Origin: JBBDMW01 sp040878005
GTDB taxonomy: Bacteria > Chloroflexota > Dehalococcoidia > Lucifugimonadales > Lucifugimonadaceae
Length of the DNA: 64,000 bases
NCBI GenBank assembly: GCA_040878005.1
Contig: JBBDMW010000075.1
Location: 118,534-182,533 of the forward strand
Direction: 5' to 3'
In this document: positions 34,497-43,552 of the stretch, piece by piece
Numbering within the stretch: position 1 is the first letter of the stretch
Layout: each line of letters starts with the position of its first letter
The notes under the pieces: generated by a model
The model's database searches: none
What the model was told of the DNA's origin: nothing
Seen by the model: the letters and a program-made list of their open reading frames with translations, nothing else
Translations under genes and position numbers: made by a program

Positions 34497-35507
34497 CTAT
34501 TCGACGATCAGCACGGCGATGCCTTCTATGTCTCCGTGCTTCAGGGCCCGCAGGGCGTGCGTTGCTTCGTCCACCGGGAAGGTTTGCACCACGGTGCGCA
34601 GCGGCGCCGCTGGGGCCAGACAGAGCAGTTCCCGGGCATCCTGCACGGGGTAGTTGGCTACGGCCCTCAATACCCCTTCACCCTACAGCAGTTCGTACTG
34701 CAGTTCCGGGACCGGGCTCATGTGAATGCCTGCCAGCACCAGGGATGCACCTGTGCGGAGCGACTTAAGGACCACGGGCACAAGTGGCCCGACAGGGGCG
34801 AAGATCACCGCAGCGTCAAGTTCGTCCGGGCCGCCATCCTCGGCAGCGCCTGCCCACGATGCGCGCAGTCGCAACGCCAGTTCACGATGATGTTTGCCGC
34901 GGGTGTAAACCCGCACGTCCAGCCCCTGGGCAACCGCTATCCGAGCCACGAGGTGGGCTGATGAGCGGAAGCCGTACAGCCCGATAGTGCTGCCGGGGCG
35001 AGCGTCGGCAAACCGATAGGCGCGGTAGCCTATCACCCCTCCACACAGCAGCGGGGCCGCGTCAACATCAGAAAATGCCTCGGGCACACTGAAGGTGAAC
35101 CCTTCATTCGCTATTGCATACGCGCCGTACCCGCCATCAACGTCGTAGCCGGTGAAGATAGCGCACAGGTTCTCACGGCCCGGCCGTCAATAGGCGCAGC
35201 GGCCGCACGTGGAGTGGAGCCAGCCAACGCCCACACGATCACCAATGTTGAACTCCGTGACCTGCTCACCAGTGGCATCCACCATTCCGACTACCTGGTG
35301 GCCCGGCGTTCGAGGCAGGCCATGGGGCGGCAGATCACCCTCGACGATGTGCAGGTCGGTATGGCAAACACCCGTCGCTCCCACCTTAATCCGCAGTTGG
35401 TGGGGGCCAGGCTCGGGCACCGAAAGGTCGGCAGGCCGCCGGAGGTTGGCTTCGATGGGTCTCTGTTCAGTTATCTGCCACGACCTAAAGGTCAACTCCA
35501 CCCTCAT
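34497..35507 (-). pseudogene. Zinc alcohol dehydrogenase pseudogene with two in-frame nonsense codons
   Basis: Reading from the ATG at 35505-35507, one continuous frame of 336 codons covers a complete alcohol dehydrogenase (GVCHTDLHIVEGDL, PGHQVVGMV, GVGWLHSTCGRCAY, RPGRENLCAIFTGYD, IGLYGFRSSAH, then a C-terminus ending GIAVLIVE). Two stop codons break it: TGA at 35187-35189, where the structural-zinc loop needs a Cys (CGRCAY-stop-RPGRENLC), and TAG at 34683-34685, where related proteins have Trp (ELQYELL-stop-GEGVLRAV). There is no frameshift. Each stop is one substitution from the expected codon (TGC, TGG), which points to recent inactivation. Selenocysteine is unlikely because of the second stop. 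Confidence 0.85.
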
Positions 35508-35803
35508 CAAGATTGGCGCCCTTGCTCCGGTATTGTCTCCCACCCTAACGGATTCTCTTCGCCTACTGAACCGTCCCCGATTGGAAACATTACGTGTGGG
35601 AGACTCATAAACTGGAAACTGGTCCTGGTCCCGGCCTTGATGCCAACTCACGAGCCGTGGCTGGAGATTGACGGTCCTCTCTGGTCATCCGATTTTTGGC
35701 TCACGCTGTGGAAGCGCACAGCGGACAAGAACTGCGCGTTCGCACCTGCATCGTTAGCACCGATCGTACAACTCGTGTCCACGCAGTCTGAACGGTGCGT
35801 TGA

Positions 35804-37465
35804 ATGCCACTAGACATATCTGCGGACGACCTGTTCCTGCGCTTCGCCGTGGTGCTTGCGCTGGCTGCCGCGGCTGGCATGCTGGCCCGGGTGCTTCGGC
35901 AGCCGCCCATCATTGCCTTCATCGGCGTCGGGATCATGGTCGGTCCCCTCTGGCTGAACCTCGTTACCGACCGCGACCTGTGGGACCTGCTGGCGACGGT
36001 GGGCATTGCGCTCCTGCTCTTCGTGGTCGGCCTGCGGCTCGACGTTGAAACCATTCGCCGCACCGGTCCAGTCGCCCTGGCAACTGGATTGGGGCAGGTT
36101 GGCTTCACATCACTGGTGGGCTTCCTGATTGCCCTGGCCCTCGGGCTGGATGTGGTCCCCGCCATCTATGTTGCAGTAGCCCTCACGTTCTCCAGCACGA
36201 TCATCATCGTCAAGCTACTGTCTGACAAGAGGGAGATTGACTCCCTGCACGGGCGGATAGCGGTTGGATTCCTGATTGTCCAGGACATGGTGGTGATCGT
36301 CGTGCTGATCGCCCTCTCTTCCTTCGGAGTCGGATCGGAGGAGGAGACGAGGCTGCAGGAGGTGCTGCTGGTCATGGCAAGGGGCGCCGGCATGCTGGTC
36401 GTCGTTGGGTTGATGATGCGGTTCGTACTGCCCACTGCCGTGCGCGTGCTGGCCGGGTCGCAGGAACTGCTGGTGCTGGGCGCAATCGCATGGGCAGTTG
36501 GTCTGGCTGCCGGGGCGGAGTGGATTGGCTTCAGCCAGGAGGTGGGAGCGTTCCTGGCCGGTGTGGCACTCGCCCCGACCGATTACAGGAACGCGCTGTC
36601 AAGCCGCCTCACCAGCCTGCGTGACTTTCTACTGCTCTTCTTTTTCATCAGTCTTGGCGCCACGTTGGACCTGACGCACATTGGCGCAAACATATGGCCG
36701 AGCCTGATCTTCTCCGTCTTTGTACTCGTCGGGAACCCCCTGATCGTCGTCGCCATCATGGGCGCAATGGGGTATCGGAAGCGCACGGGCTTCCTGGCGG
36801 GCCTGACTGTGGCGCAGATCAGCGAATTCTCACTGATACTGGCCGCTCTCGGTGTGTCGCTGGGCCACATTGATAGCGAAACTCTGGGCCTCGTGACACT
36901 TGTTGGGATCATCACGATAGGCACATCTACCTACCTGATCCTCTACTCGCACGCCATCTATGATCGCGTTGCGCCGCTGCTTGGAATCTTTGAGCGATCC
37001 GCCCTCAACCGGGATGAAATTTCGGGCGGGGTTCCTGCGAGCGGGCGGACTGAACTGATCCTGTTCGGCGTGGGCCGATATGGCGGCGGGATACTGGACG
37101 ACCTTGTGGGACGCGGGATAGAGGTGCTGGCAATGGATTTTGACCCCGAGGCGGTGGCAAGCCGCAGGTTGAATGGCGGACGGGTGATATATGGAGATGC
37201 CACGGACCCGGACATCCATGAGTATCTGCCGTTTTCGGAGACCCGCTGGGTGGTGTCAAGCATACCGTCCGTACAGGCAGGCCACGAGGTGGCTCAGAAC
37301 CTGCGACAGGCGGGGTATCGCGGAAAAGTAGCCCTGACTGCGCCGCGTCCGGAGGACACCGAAGCTGTGCAGGGAGCGGGCGCCGATCTGGTGCTGACGC
37401 CGTTCAGCGATGCAGCGCAGAGGGCGGGCGAGATTATCGTGGAGCGGTTGGACAGGTCTGAATAG
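35804..37465 (+). CDS. Kef-type cation:proton antiporter with TrkA-N (RCK) domain
   Basis: 553 residues. About twelve membrane helices occupy residues 10-390 with the CPA2 pattern (QPPIIAFIGVGIMVGPL, LTFSSTIIIVKLL, FSQEVGAFLAGVALA). The cytosolic C-terminus from about 420 is an RCK domain with LFGVGRYGGGILDDL and an acidic YGDATDP. Such proteins exchange K+ or Na+ for H+ and are gated by nucleotides or thiol conjugates. No KefF/G ancillary gene adjoins it. The start ATG follows a gap of 296 bases after the ADH pseudogene start, which holds no other gene. Confidence 0.92.
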   Translation: MPLDISADDLFLRFAVVLALAAAAGMLARVLRQPPIIAFIGVGIMVGPLWLNLVTDRDLWDLLATVGIALLLFVVGLRLDVETIRRTGPVALATGLGQVGFTSLVGFLIALALGLDVVPAIYVAVALTFSSTIIIVKLLSDKREIDSLHGRIAVGFLIVQDMVVIVVLIALSSFGVGSEEETRLQEVLLVMARGAGMLVVVGLMMRFVLPTAVRVLAGSQELLVLGAIAWAVGLAAGAEWIGFSQEVGAFLAGVALAPTDYRNALSSRLTSLRDFLLLFFFISLGATLDLTHIGANIWPSLIFSVFVLVGNPLIVVAIMGAMGYRKRTGFLAGLTVAQISEFSLILAALGVSLGHIDSETLGLVTLVGIITIGTSTYLILYSHAIYDRVAPLLGIFERSALNRDEISGGVPASGRTELILFGVGRYGGGILDDLVGRGIEVLAMDFDPEAVASRRLNGGRVIYGDATDPDIHEYLPFSETRWVVSSIPSVQAGHEVAQNLRQAGYRGKVALTAPRPEDTEAVQGAGADLVLTPFSDAAQRAGEIIVERLDRSE

Positions 37466-37825
37466 CATTGCCCCCGGTGTAACCGGGCAGTGACGCCCCT
37501 TGACCAGAAGGGCATTCGTACCGTCGATTGCCCCTATGGTGTCGCACAATGGCTACCGCACGCAGTGCAGAAAGCGTTAAGTCGCTTCCCCAACCATCAA
37601 CCGAACGGCGCCAAAGCAGCGCAGAGGTTAGCCGGAATGGGGGATGAGCATTTGCAGCGGGCGTTGCAACCATGTCTTTTATCGCATAGACGCAGTGCGA
37701 ATCGCGCTTGAGCTTGGGCGCAATAGTGGCTTTGCGCTGCCGCACACCACGGGTCATCAAGAACGGACGTGCCTCATGTGGTGATTTTCAGGCCGCACAA
37801 GCCAGGACAGAACAGGGAGGGTGCC
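37466..37825. other. Intergenic region, nothing recognised beyond one hairpin
   Basis: About 360 bases. CCCGGT-GTA-ACCGGG at 37473-37487 just after the antiporter stop may slow or end transcription but has no T tract. An open frame upstream of the SRPBCC gene (from 37769) is not needed because the GTG at 37826 has a better ribosome binding site. No RNA gene was recognised. Confidence 0.35.
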
Positions 37826-38365
37826 GTGGCGCTACAGGTAAGAGAGAAGAGCGGAGCGCGGCGCATCAGGAAGACGCTGACCGTGCTCAGGTCCGCAGAG
37901 GATTTGTACGGCTACTGGAGAGACTTCGAACACCTGCCACAGTTCATGGACCACGTTGAGTCGGTCACTGTGCTGGATGACAAGCGCTCACACTGGGTGG
38001 CAAAAGCGCCCCTGGGTCAGACAGTGGAGTGGGACGCCGAGATCCACGAGGAACGGACGAACGAATACATCACATGGCGTTCGCTTTCCGGCTCTCAAGT
38101 GGAGCACTCCGGTGAGGTCCGTTTCAGGCCAGCGTCCGGTGACCGCGGCACCGAGGTGAGCGTGATGATTCGCTATGTTCCACCTGGCGGCAGGGTGGGT
38201 GCAACCATCGCGAAATTGTTCGGGGAGGAGCCTTCCCAGCAGTTGGACGAGGACCTGTACCGCTTCAAGCAGATCATGGAAGCAGGCCGGATACCAACCA
38301 TCGCCGGCCAGCCGCACGGACAACGCCAGTTCCTGGCGGCGGCAATGCAGAGGATGGAGACATGA
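37826..38365 (+). CDS. SRPBCC family protein (polyketide cyclase-like)
   Basis: 179-residue START/SRPBCC-fold protein: an initial strand RRIRKTLTVLRSAEDLYGYW, the helix-grip segment FEHLPQFMDHVESV, WDAEIHEERTNEYITWRS, GEVRFRPAS and a long final helix LYRFKQIMEAG. Members bind hydrophobic ligands. GTG 37826 has AGGGAGG five bases upstream; the frame is open to an ATG-like start 57 bases earlier. Its stop overlaps the following dehydrogenase start (ATGA), so they are translationally coupled. Pairing of an SRPBCC with this dehydrogenase type recurs in other bacteria. Confidence 0.85.
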   Translation: MALQVREKSGARRIRKTLTVLRSAEDLYGYWRDFEHLPQFMDHVESVTVLDDKRSHWVAKAPLGQTVEWDAEIHEERTNEYITWRSLSGSQVEHSGEVRFRPASGDRGTEVSVMIRYVPPGGRVGATIAKLFGEEPSQQLDEDLYRFKQIMEAGRIPTIAGQPHGQRQFLAAAMQRMET

Positions 38366-39540
38366 GAGCACTATGCTGGCAAGGCACGGGCAAAGTTGAC
38401 GTAGAGACGGTCCCGGACCCCGAGATAATCGACCAGCGTGACGCAATCCTGCGGGTTACATCCACTGCCATCTGCGGCAGTGATCTGCACCTTTATGACG
38501 GTTACATCCCCACGATGCAGAAGGGCGACATCCTTGGCCACGAGTTCATGGGCGAGGTCGTTGAGGTTGGTCGCGAGGTAAAGAACCTTACGCAGGGGGA
38601 TCGGGTAGTCTCGGCCTTCAGCATTTCCTGTGGTAACTGTTTCCACTGCCGCAGGGAGCTATGGGCGCTCTGTGAGAACAGCAACCCCAACTGGCGCATG
38701 TTGGCCACGATGTTTGGCTTCCCCGGCGCAGCGCTGTTCGGCTATTCGCACCTCTATGGAGGGTACGCCGGCGGCCAGGCTGAATACGTGCGGGTGCCGT
38801 TTGCAGACATTGGGCTGCTGCCTGTACCGGAAGATCTCGACGACGAGAAAGTCCTCTTCCTGAGCGACGTTTTCCCGACGGGCTACATGGCCGCTGAGAA
38901 CTGCGGCATCCAGTCCGGCGACATCGTGGCTATCTGGGGCATGGGACCTGTAGGACAGATGGCTGCGGTGAGCGCCCTCCTCCTTGGTGCAGACCGTGTA
39001 ATCGCCATAGATCGCTTCCCCGAGCGGCTGCGTATGGCGGAGGAGCATAGCGGAGCGTATGCAGTCAACTATGAGGAGACGGACGACCTGGTTGAGTTCC
39101 TCAAGGAGCTTACCGGCGGACGCGGGCCGGATTCGGCGATAGAGGCTGTGGGCATGGAGGCACACAGCACCGGCCCTGGCGGCATTTACGACCGCGTGAA
39201 ACAAACCGTGCGCCTGGAAACCGGCCGCCCCACAGCGCTACGCCAGGCGATCCAGGCCTGCCGGCCAGGCGGAACGGTGTCGATACCGGGCGTGTTCGGC
39301 GGCGTGATCGACAAGATGCCCATGGGCGCCGCCTTCGCCAAGGGCCTCACCTTTAAGATGGGCCAGACGCACATGCCGCGATACATGCGTCCGCTCCTGG
39401 ACCGCATTGTGCAGGGGCAACTGGACCCGAGCTTTATCATCACCCACCGGCTGCCGCTGGAGCAGGCGCCGGAAGCTTACAAGGTCTTCCGCGAAAAGGA
39501 TGACGAGTGCATCAAGGTTGTCTTGAATCCGGGGCCGTAA
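38362..39540 (+). CDS. Zinc-dependent alcohol dehydrogenase (formaldehyde-dehydrogenase-like MDR)
   Basis: 392-residue MDR enzyme, longer than the 340-residue norm as in glutathione-independent formaldehyde dehydrogenases. Catalytic zinc motifs AICGSDLHLYDG and GHEFMGEVV, structural zinc CGNCFHCRRELWALC, and Rossmann WGMGPVGQMA are intact; the insertion around SNPNWRMLATMFGFPGAALFGY is characteristic of the long group. Probable role is aldehyde/alcohol dismutation or detoxification. Starts with ATGA overlap to the SRPBCC gene. Confidence 0.9.
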   Translation: MRALCWQGTGKVDVETVPDPEIIDQRDAILRVTSTAICGSDLHLYDGYIPTMQKGDILGHEFMGEVVEVGREVKNLTQGDRVVSAFSISCGNCFHCRRELWALCENSNPNWRMLATMFGFPGAALFGYSHLYGGYAGGQAEYVRVPFADIGLLPVPEDLDDEKVLFLSDVFPTGYMAAENCGIQSGDIVAIWGMGPVGQMAAVSALLLGADRVIAIDRFPERLRMAEEHSGAYAVNYEETDDLVEFLKELTGGRGPDSAIEAVGMEAHSTGPGGIYDRVKQTVRLETGRPTALRQAIQACRPGGTVSIPGVFGGVIDKMPMGAAFAKGLTFKMGQTHMPRYMRPLLDRIVQGQLDPSFIITHRLPLEQAPEAYKVFREKDDECIKVVLNPGP

Positions 39541-39738
39541 GCTCCGTCAATTCCGGCCTCGCCACCGTCGTCTCTTGAGAGGCGTAGGTCTTCGCAGGAG
39601 TGCAATGAACGTACTCCTTTCTTAATCGCGCGTTTCATTCCGGCGTATCGACAGGTACGATCTGGTGGGCCTCGAAGCGGCCGATAGGGAGCAGGGGCGT
39701 CCTCCTCCCTGCAAGATCACCTGGAGAGATAACGCAAA

Positions 39739-40764
39739 ATGTTCAAACGCATCGGGATCGTCGGCGCAGGGGCTATTGGTGGAAATATAGGCGGCATGCT
39801 CACACTGGCGGGGTATGACGTAACGCTGGTGGACATGTGGCCGGAGAACGTGGAGGCCATCCGGCACAACGGCCTGAAGATCACCCGTCCACAGGATGAG
39901 CTCACAGCACCGGCCAGGGCGATCCACATTCACGAGCTCCAGTACATCGAGCAGCCGTTCGACGTGGCATTCATCGCCGTGAAGTCTTATGACACGGAGT
40001 GGGCGACTGCGCTGATACTGCCATATCTGACACCCGGCGCACCGGTCTTGAGCGTGCAGAACGCCATAAATGATGACCGCGTGGCAGCAGTGGCCGGGCG
40101 CGAACGAACGGTGGGTTGCATAACTACCATCGGCGCAGGGTGCTATGAGCCGGGCCACGTCGTTCGCACAGACTCTTATCCGCTCGGGTTCAAGATTGGC
40201 GAACTGGACGGATCAGAAACCGAGCGGGCGCAAGAGATTACCGCGTTGATGGGCCATGTAGCCGATGCAAAGCTGACGACGAACCTGTGGGGCGAGCGTT
40301 GGTCCAAATTGGGCGTCAACTGCATGACCAACTCGCTGGCCGGCCTGACTGGCTACGGCACGGCACAGGTGCGCACGATTCCCGAGGTGAGACGCGTCGC
40401 GGTTCAAATTGGCGCAGAGACTTTCCGGGTGGCGGCGAAACTGGGCATGGAGGTCGGACTGGTGTACGGAGCGGAATCGTCGCTGTACATCGATGCCGCC
40501 GAGGGACGCCGTGTGGAGGAGCTTGAACTGGTGATGATGGGCCAGGCGAACGGCGCGGGCAACGGCAAGCCATCACTGCTTCAGGACGTGCTGAAGGGCA
40601 GGCGGACGGAGATCGATTACCTGAATGGCTACGTGGCTGAGAAAGGCCGCGAGACTGGCATACCGACGCCGTTCAACAACTGCGTTGTGGAGATATTCCA
40701 CAGGCTGGGCATCGGCTTCAAGCCAGACCCCAGGCACATTGAACCGCTGGTGGCGATGGTCTGA
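39739..40764 (+). CDS. Ketopantoate reductase family protein (ApbA/PanE-like)
   Basis: 341-residue NADPH-dependent reductase. The Rossmann motif is GIVGAGAIGGNIGG near the N-terminus, the catalytic Lys is in FIAVKSYDT, Asn in SVQNAIND, and the C-terminal domain has WGERWSKLGVNCMTNSL and a final NGYVAEKGRETGIPTPFN, all family-typical. The protein is longer than E. coli PanE (303), with an inserted segment near residues 240-275, so another 2-oxo acid could be the substrate. No panBCD genes nearby. GGAGAG precedes the ATG by nine bases. Confidence 0.88.
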   Translation: MFKRIGIVGAGAIGGNIGGMLTLAGYDVTLVDMWPENVEAIRHNGLKITRPQDELTAPARAIHIHELQYIEQPFDVAFIAVKSYDTEWATALILPYLTPGAPVLSVQNAINDDRVAAVAGRERTVGCITTIGAGCYEPGHVVRTDSYPLGFKIGELDGSETERAQEITALMGHVADAKLTTNLWGERWSKLGVNCMTNSLAGLTGYGTAQVRTIPEVRRVAVQIGAETFRVAAKLGMEVGLVYGAESSLYIDAAEGRRVEELELVMMGQANGAGNGKPSLLQDVLKGRRTEIDYLNGYVAEKGRETGIPTPFNNCVVEIFHRLGIGFKPDPRHIEPLVAMV

Positions 40765-40853
40765 TCGGTCGAGTTGGGCCATCTGGCATCATGTGGATGA
40801 AGGCCCTCGCAAACGACAACCTACGCCCAGTGCCAGTCACGCCCAACGTACAG

Positions 40854-40881
40854 TTGAAACCGTTCAGTTTCGGGTTATCCT
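40854..40881 (+). promoter_or_regulatory. Promoter, probably giving a leaderless transcript
   Basis: TTGAAA (40854-40859), 16 bases, TATCCT (40876-40881). The expected transcription start, about seven bases later, coincides with the ATG at 40889, and no ribosome binding site is present, which suggests leaderless translation. Confidence 0.45.
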
Positions 40882-40888
40882 ATGGGCT

Positions 40889-41437
40889 ATGGATCACAGG
40901 CGCGCGAGCTTTATTTCTGCGCTGATCGCCCATGGGATGGCTTGGGCTGTAGCCCTTGCGTTCGCGCTCGTGCCCACCTACCAGTCCAGTTCCGGTGGTA
41001 GTGCCACGTTCGTAGAGGTGAACGGGACGTGGGTGCTGGCGCTCCTTGCCCTCCCACTGTTGCTGACTGGTGCGGGACTGGCCGCCGCTCGTGAGATTGC
41101 GCCACGCAATGCCCGCGCCACGCTGCCGGTGGTGGCAGTGATACTCCTGCTGGTTGTTGCCGCACAGTTCTTTTACCTGATCCACTCGAATGTGGTGCCC
41201 GCAGTGCTGGCGCTCATATCCGCTGCCGGTTTCCTTGTGACCCGCCGACTGGACAGGGGCACCCCGCGAGCCACGTTGTGGGTGGCGACCGCAACTATGT
41301 TCCTCTTCTGCGCCATGGGCATATGGTCAATCGGCCTGTTGTACCTGCCGTCCATGCTGGCGATGCTCTTTGCTGCGGTAATGGCGTCTACGGCGCATTC
41401 AGGGGCAGGATCAGGAATAACGCAAGCCGAGGCATAA
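40889..41437 (+). CDS. Integral membrane protein of unknown function
   Basis: 182 residues with about five transmembrane helices: residues 8-30, 45-70, 80-100, 105-120 and 130-160. No conserved charged motif or named family recognised. The longer frame that runs upstream overlaps the ketopantoate-reductase-like gene and is not family-like, so the ATG at 40889 is used. The downstream neighbour, on the opposite strand, is also a small membrane protein. Confidence 0.65.
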   Translation: MDHRRASFISALIAHGMAWAVALAFALVPTYQSSSGGSATFVEVNGTWVLALLALPLLLTGAGLAAAREIAPRNARATLPVVAVILLLVVAAQFFYLIHSNVVPAVLALISAAGFLVTRRLDRGTPRATLWVATATMFLFCAMGIWSIGLLYLPSMLAMLFAAVMASTAHSGAGSGITQAEA

Positions 41438-41540
41438 CCAGCGCCCTGGCCTGCGCGGTCACTGTCCGAAGAAGATAACGAATGCAACGAATGCGTGGTT
41501 AATGGTGTTGCGTAGCACAGGCCGGTGACCCGCTGCTGTC

Positions 41541-42038
41541 TCACGCGGTTCTGTCCTTCGGAATGCTACGCGGCCGAAAGAGGTGAACCAGCGACAGAAT
41601 GAACAACAGTACGGTGGTGGGTATGAGACTGAGCATCGTCATTCCCATGAGGCCCACGCCAAAGGCTTCCCAGAGCCAGGCCGGAGCCCATGCCCACGGC
41701 CCCAGAAAAGCCAGGCCCAGCATCGCCATCCGCGCTGATGCACTTGCAAATGGCCGCCAGGATGCACCGGTCCCGCCTCCAGTCCCGAGGCTCACCATGA
41801 TTCCGAGGCCCGCACCGGTCCCCAGGGCGAGGATGACCAGCAGGAGCGCCGAGATATGCCATATCTCGGCGAAGCTGAAGTGCGGCTGAAAGGTGAATGC
41901 GCCTATCAGCCAGACCATCAGGATCACGTCAGCAGCAAGGACTCCGATGGTGGAAGCTAGCAGCAGCCCGTCACTGATCTTTGATCGGTGCGCCGCGCCC
42001 CCTTCAGCAGATGTCCGATGGCCAGAGCTTGCAATCAT
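41541..42038 (-). CDS. Integral membrane protein of unknown function
   Basis: 165 residues with four predicted helices (about 25-48, 60-88, 100-120 and 128-155) and Gly-rich connecting loops. Begins with a hydrophilic MIASSGHRTSAEGG. No family recognised. Convergent with the membrane protein gene at 40889-41437 and separated from the upstream MerR gene by a long hairpin. Confidence 0.6.
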   Translation of the reverse strand: MIASSGHRTSAEGGAAHRSKISDGLLLASTIGVLAADVILMVWLIGAFTFQPHFSFAEIWHISALLLVILALGTGAGLGIMVSLGTGGGTGASWRPFASASARMAMLGLAFLGPWAWAPAWLWEAFGVGLMGMTMLSLIPTTVLLFILSLVHLFRPRSIPKDRTA

Positions 42039-42237
42039 GACAGGGCACCGCCTGATAATGGAAGGTCAGCAACGTCCCTTCGGAACGTTCAATCGTCACC
42101 TACTCTATCAGCCTACATGTAGTGCATACAGGGCGGTTTCGTCGCCTGGTTGCGCTGCCCGCACGAAACAGTATCGTTCTGTTCTTAACAACTCGACTAT
42201 TCCGGAAGCCGTGTAGCATGCAGAAATGGCAGTTGGT

Positions 42238-42285
42238 AAGTAGATGAGGCGGGAAGCTCTCAATCACTTCACGCCTCATCTACTT
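42238..42285. terminator. 14-bp perfect hairpin, probable terminator
   Basis: AAGTAGATGAGGCG (42238-42251) pairs with CGCCTCATCTACTT (42272-42285) around a 20-base loop. A GTTTT tract follows on the plus strand only; on the minus strand it would end the TipA-like gene transcript less efficiently. The rest of the 300-base gap 42039-42338 holds nothing recognisable. Confidence 0.6.
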
Positions 42286-42338
42286 GTTTTGCCCGTTGTA
42301 AGACACCTGCGGCGGGCACATGAGAGCGTCCCCAACCT

Positions 42339-43097
42339 CTACTGCTTCGCCACGCCATCCGCGTAGGCATGCATGGCTGAGCGAAGGAACGCCGCAAGGC
42401 CGGGCTTGTACTTGTCGTAGAAAGCCGTGAACCTTGCGTCCTCCACGTAAAGGTCGCCCAGGCCGCGGAACATTTCCGGCGGGCAGGTGTAGAACCGGTC
42501 ATTGATGAGCCGGTGCCACTTGCCAACCCACTCCTGCACGTCCCTGCTCGCCGGGTCCTGGTCCATCAGGCCGGCAAGGGCGCGGTTGATCTCGTCGCTC
42601 TCAGACTGGATTGCCGTCCAGTCTGCCTTGCCATACCTCGCCGCACGCCGGGTGCTCTCCCTGTATGCATCGGTGTCGCCCCAACGCTGGCGCGCTTCCT
42701 CCCGGTAAGCCTCGATTTCGGACTCATCGAAGGCCCCGAACATAGATTCCCTGTCCATCGTCTCCTTCCCTTCCATTGCGTCTATCGACTGATCCACCGC
42801 CCTGATGAGCGACTCGATGCGCCTTTGCTTTTCCACAAGCAGCCTTCGGTGCATGGTCAGCGCCTCCTTCCGGTCAAACGCTGGACTGTCCACGATCTTC
42901 CCGATCTCCTTCAGGCCAAAGCCAAGCTCCCGGAAAAACAGCACCTGCTGTAGTCGCTCCAGGTCAGCGTCCGTGTACTGCCGGTAGCCAGAAGGGCTGA
43001 CCGACGCAGGTTTGAGCAACCCGATCTGGTCGTAGTGATGCAAGGCCCGGATGCTCACCCCGGCCATGTCTGCGACTGCCTTCACCGAGTACGTCAT
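42339..43097 (-). CDS. MerR family regulator with TipAS effector domain
   Basis: 252 residues. MerR winged helix at 1-70 (SVKAVADMAGVSIRALHHYDQIGLLKP, GYRQYTDADLERLQQ), coiled-coil helix at 75-115 and a TipAS antibiotic-binding domain from about 130 (SEIEAYREEARQRWGDTDAYRES, then WHRLINDRFYTCPPEMFRGL and FTAFYDKYKPGLAAFL). TipA-type proteins bind thiopeptides and other cyclic peptides and activate their own promoter. GAGGTG lies just before the ATG. The promoter upstream has the stretched MerR architecture. Confidence 0.93.
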   Translation of the reverse strand: MTYSVKAVADMAGVSIRALHHYDQIGLLKPASVSPSGYRQYTDADLERLQQVLFFRELGFGLKEIGKIVDSPAFDRKEALTMHRRLLVEKQRRIESLIRAVDQSIDAMEGKETMDRESMFGAFDESEIEAYREEARQRWGDTDAYRESTRRAARYGKADWTAIQSESDEINRALAGLMDQDPASRDVQEWVGKWHRLINDRFYTCPPEMFRGLGDLYVEDARFTAFYDKYKPGLAAFLRSAMHAYADGVAKQ

Positions 43098-43115
43098 TCG
43101 CTCACCTCGTGAAGT

Positions 43116-43146
43116 ACGTTAAACCCTGACGCTACGTAAGGGTCAA
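43116..43146 (-). promoter_or_regulatory. MerR-type promoter/operator of the TipA-like gene
   Basis: On the minus strand: TTGACC (43146-43141), 19 bases, TAACGT (43121-43116). Between them lies the dyad ACCCTTAC-GTAGC-GTCAGGGT (43143-43123). The 19-base spacing and central dyad are the hallmark of promoters that MerR activators untwist, so the regulator probably activates itself. Confidence 0.75.
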
Positions 43147-43552
43147 CAGGTTGACAACACCATTTTCAAAAGGGGGCACTGGAGCCCGATCCGCCACCCG
43201 TCCCAGGTTCAACGGCACCGCCCAACCATTCGAAGCCAGCACGGCGGAGGCAGGGCCTCGGAACAGTGCCCGGAACCTCTCCGCATGTGTGTTAATACGC
43301 GTTTCCATTACGTCATGCCCCGGTCCCTGGCCCGCGCTACGGGCGCACTCAACGCTCTATTTCCCGAAGGCGCTCCGGAATTGCGCGCTGCCACCAGTGT
43401 CATAAAGCTTTGGCCAATTGGCTCACAGTGACGAGCCTTTTGGCTCGCAGCAGTTGACCGTTTGCCCTATTGCCGATGGGTGCTACCCCCCACTATTCCA
43501 CTGACGGGACGCAGGCACGGCTCGCACCAGAACATTGACAGGGACCGGGTTA
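43147..43552. other. Intergenic region with a short hairpin
   Basis: About 400 bases between divergent genes. CGAGCC-TTTT-GGCTCG lies at 43432-43447, and TTGACA at 43535-43540 may belong to a promoter but is too close to the gene start to be its own -35. No open frame with a plausible start was found. Confidence 0.35.

Noticed and set aside
35187..35189. In-frame TGA at a Cys position as a selenocysteine codon
   Set aside because: The same frame has a second nonsense codon (TAG) at a Trp position downstream, which recoding to selenocysteine cannot explain; many genes here also end in TGA.
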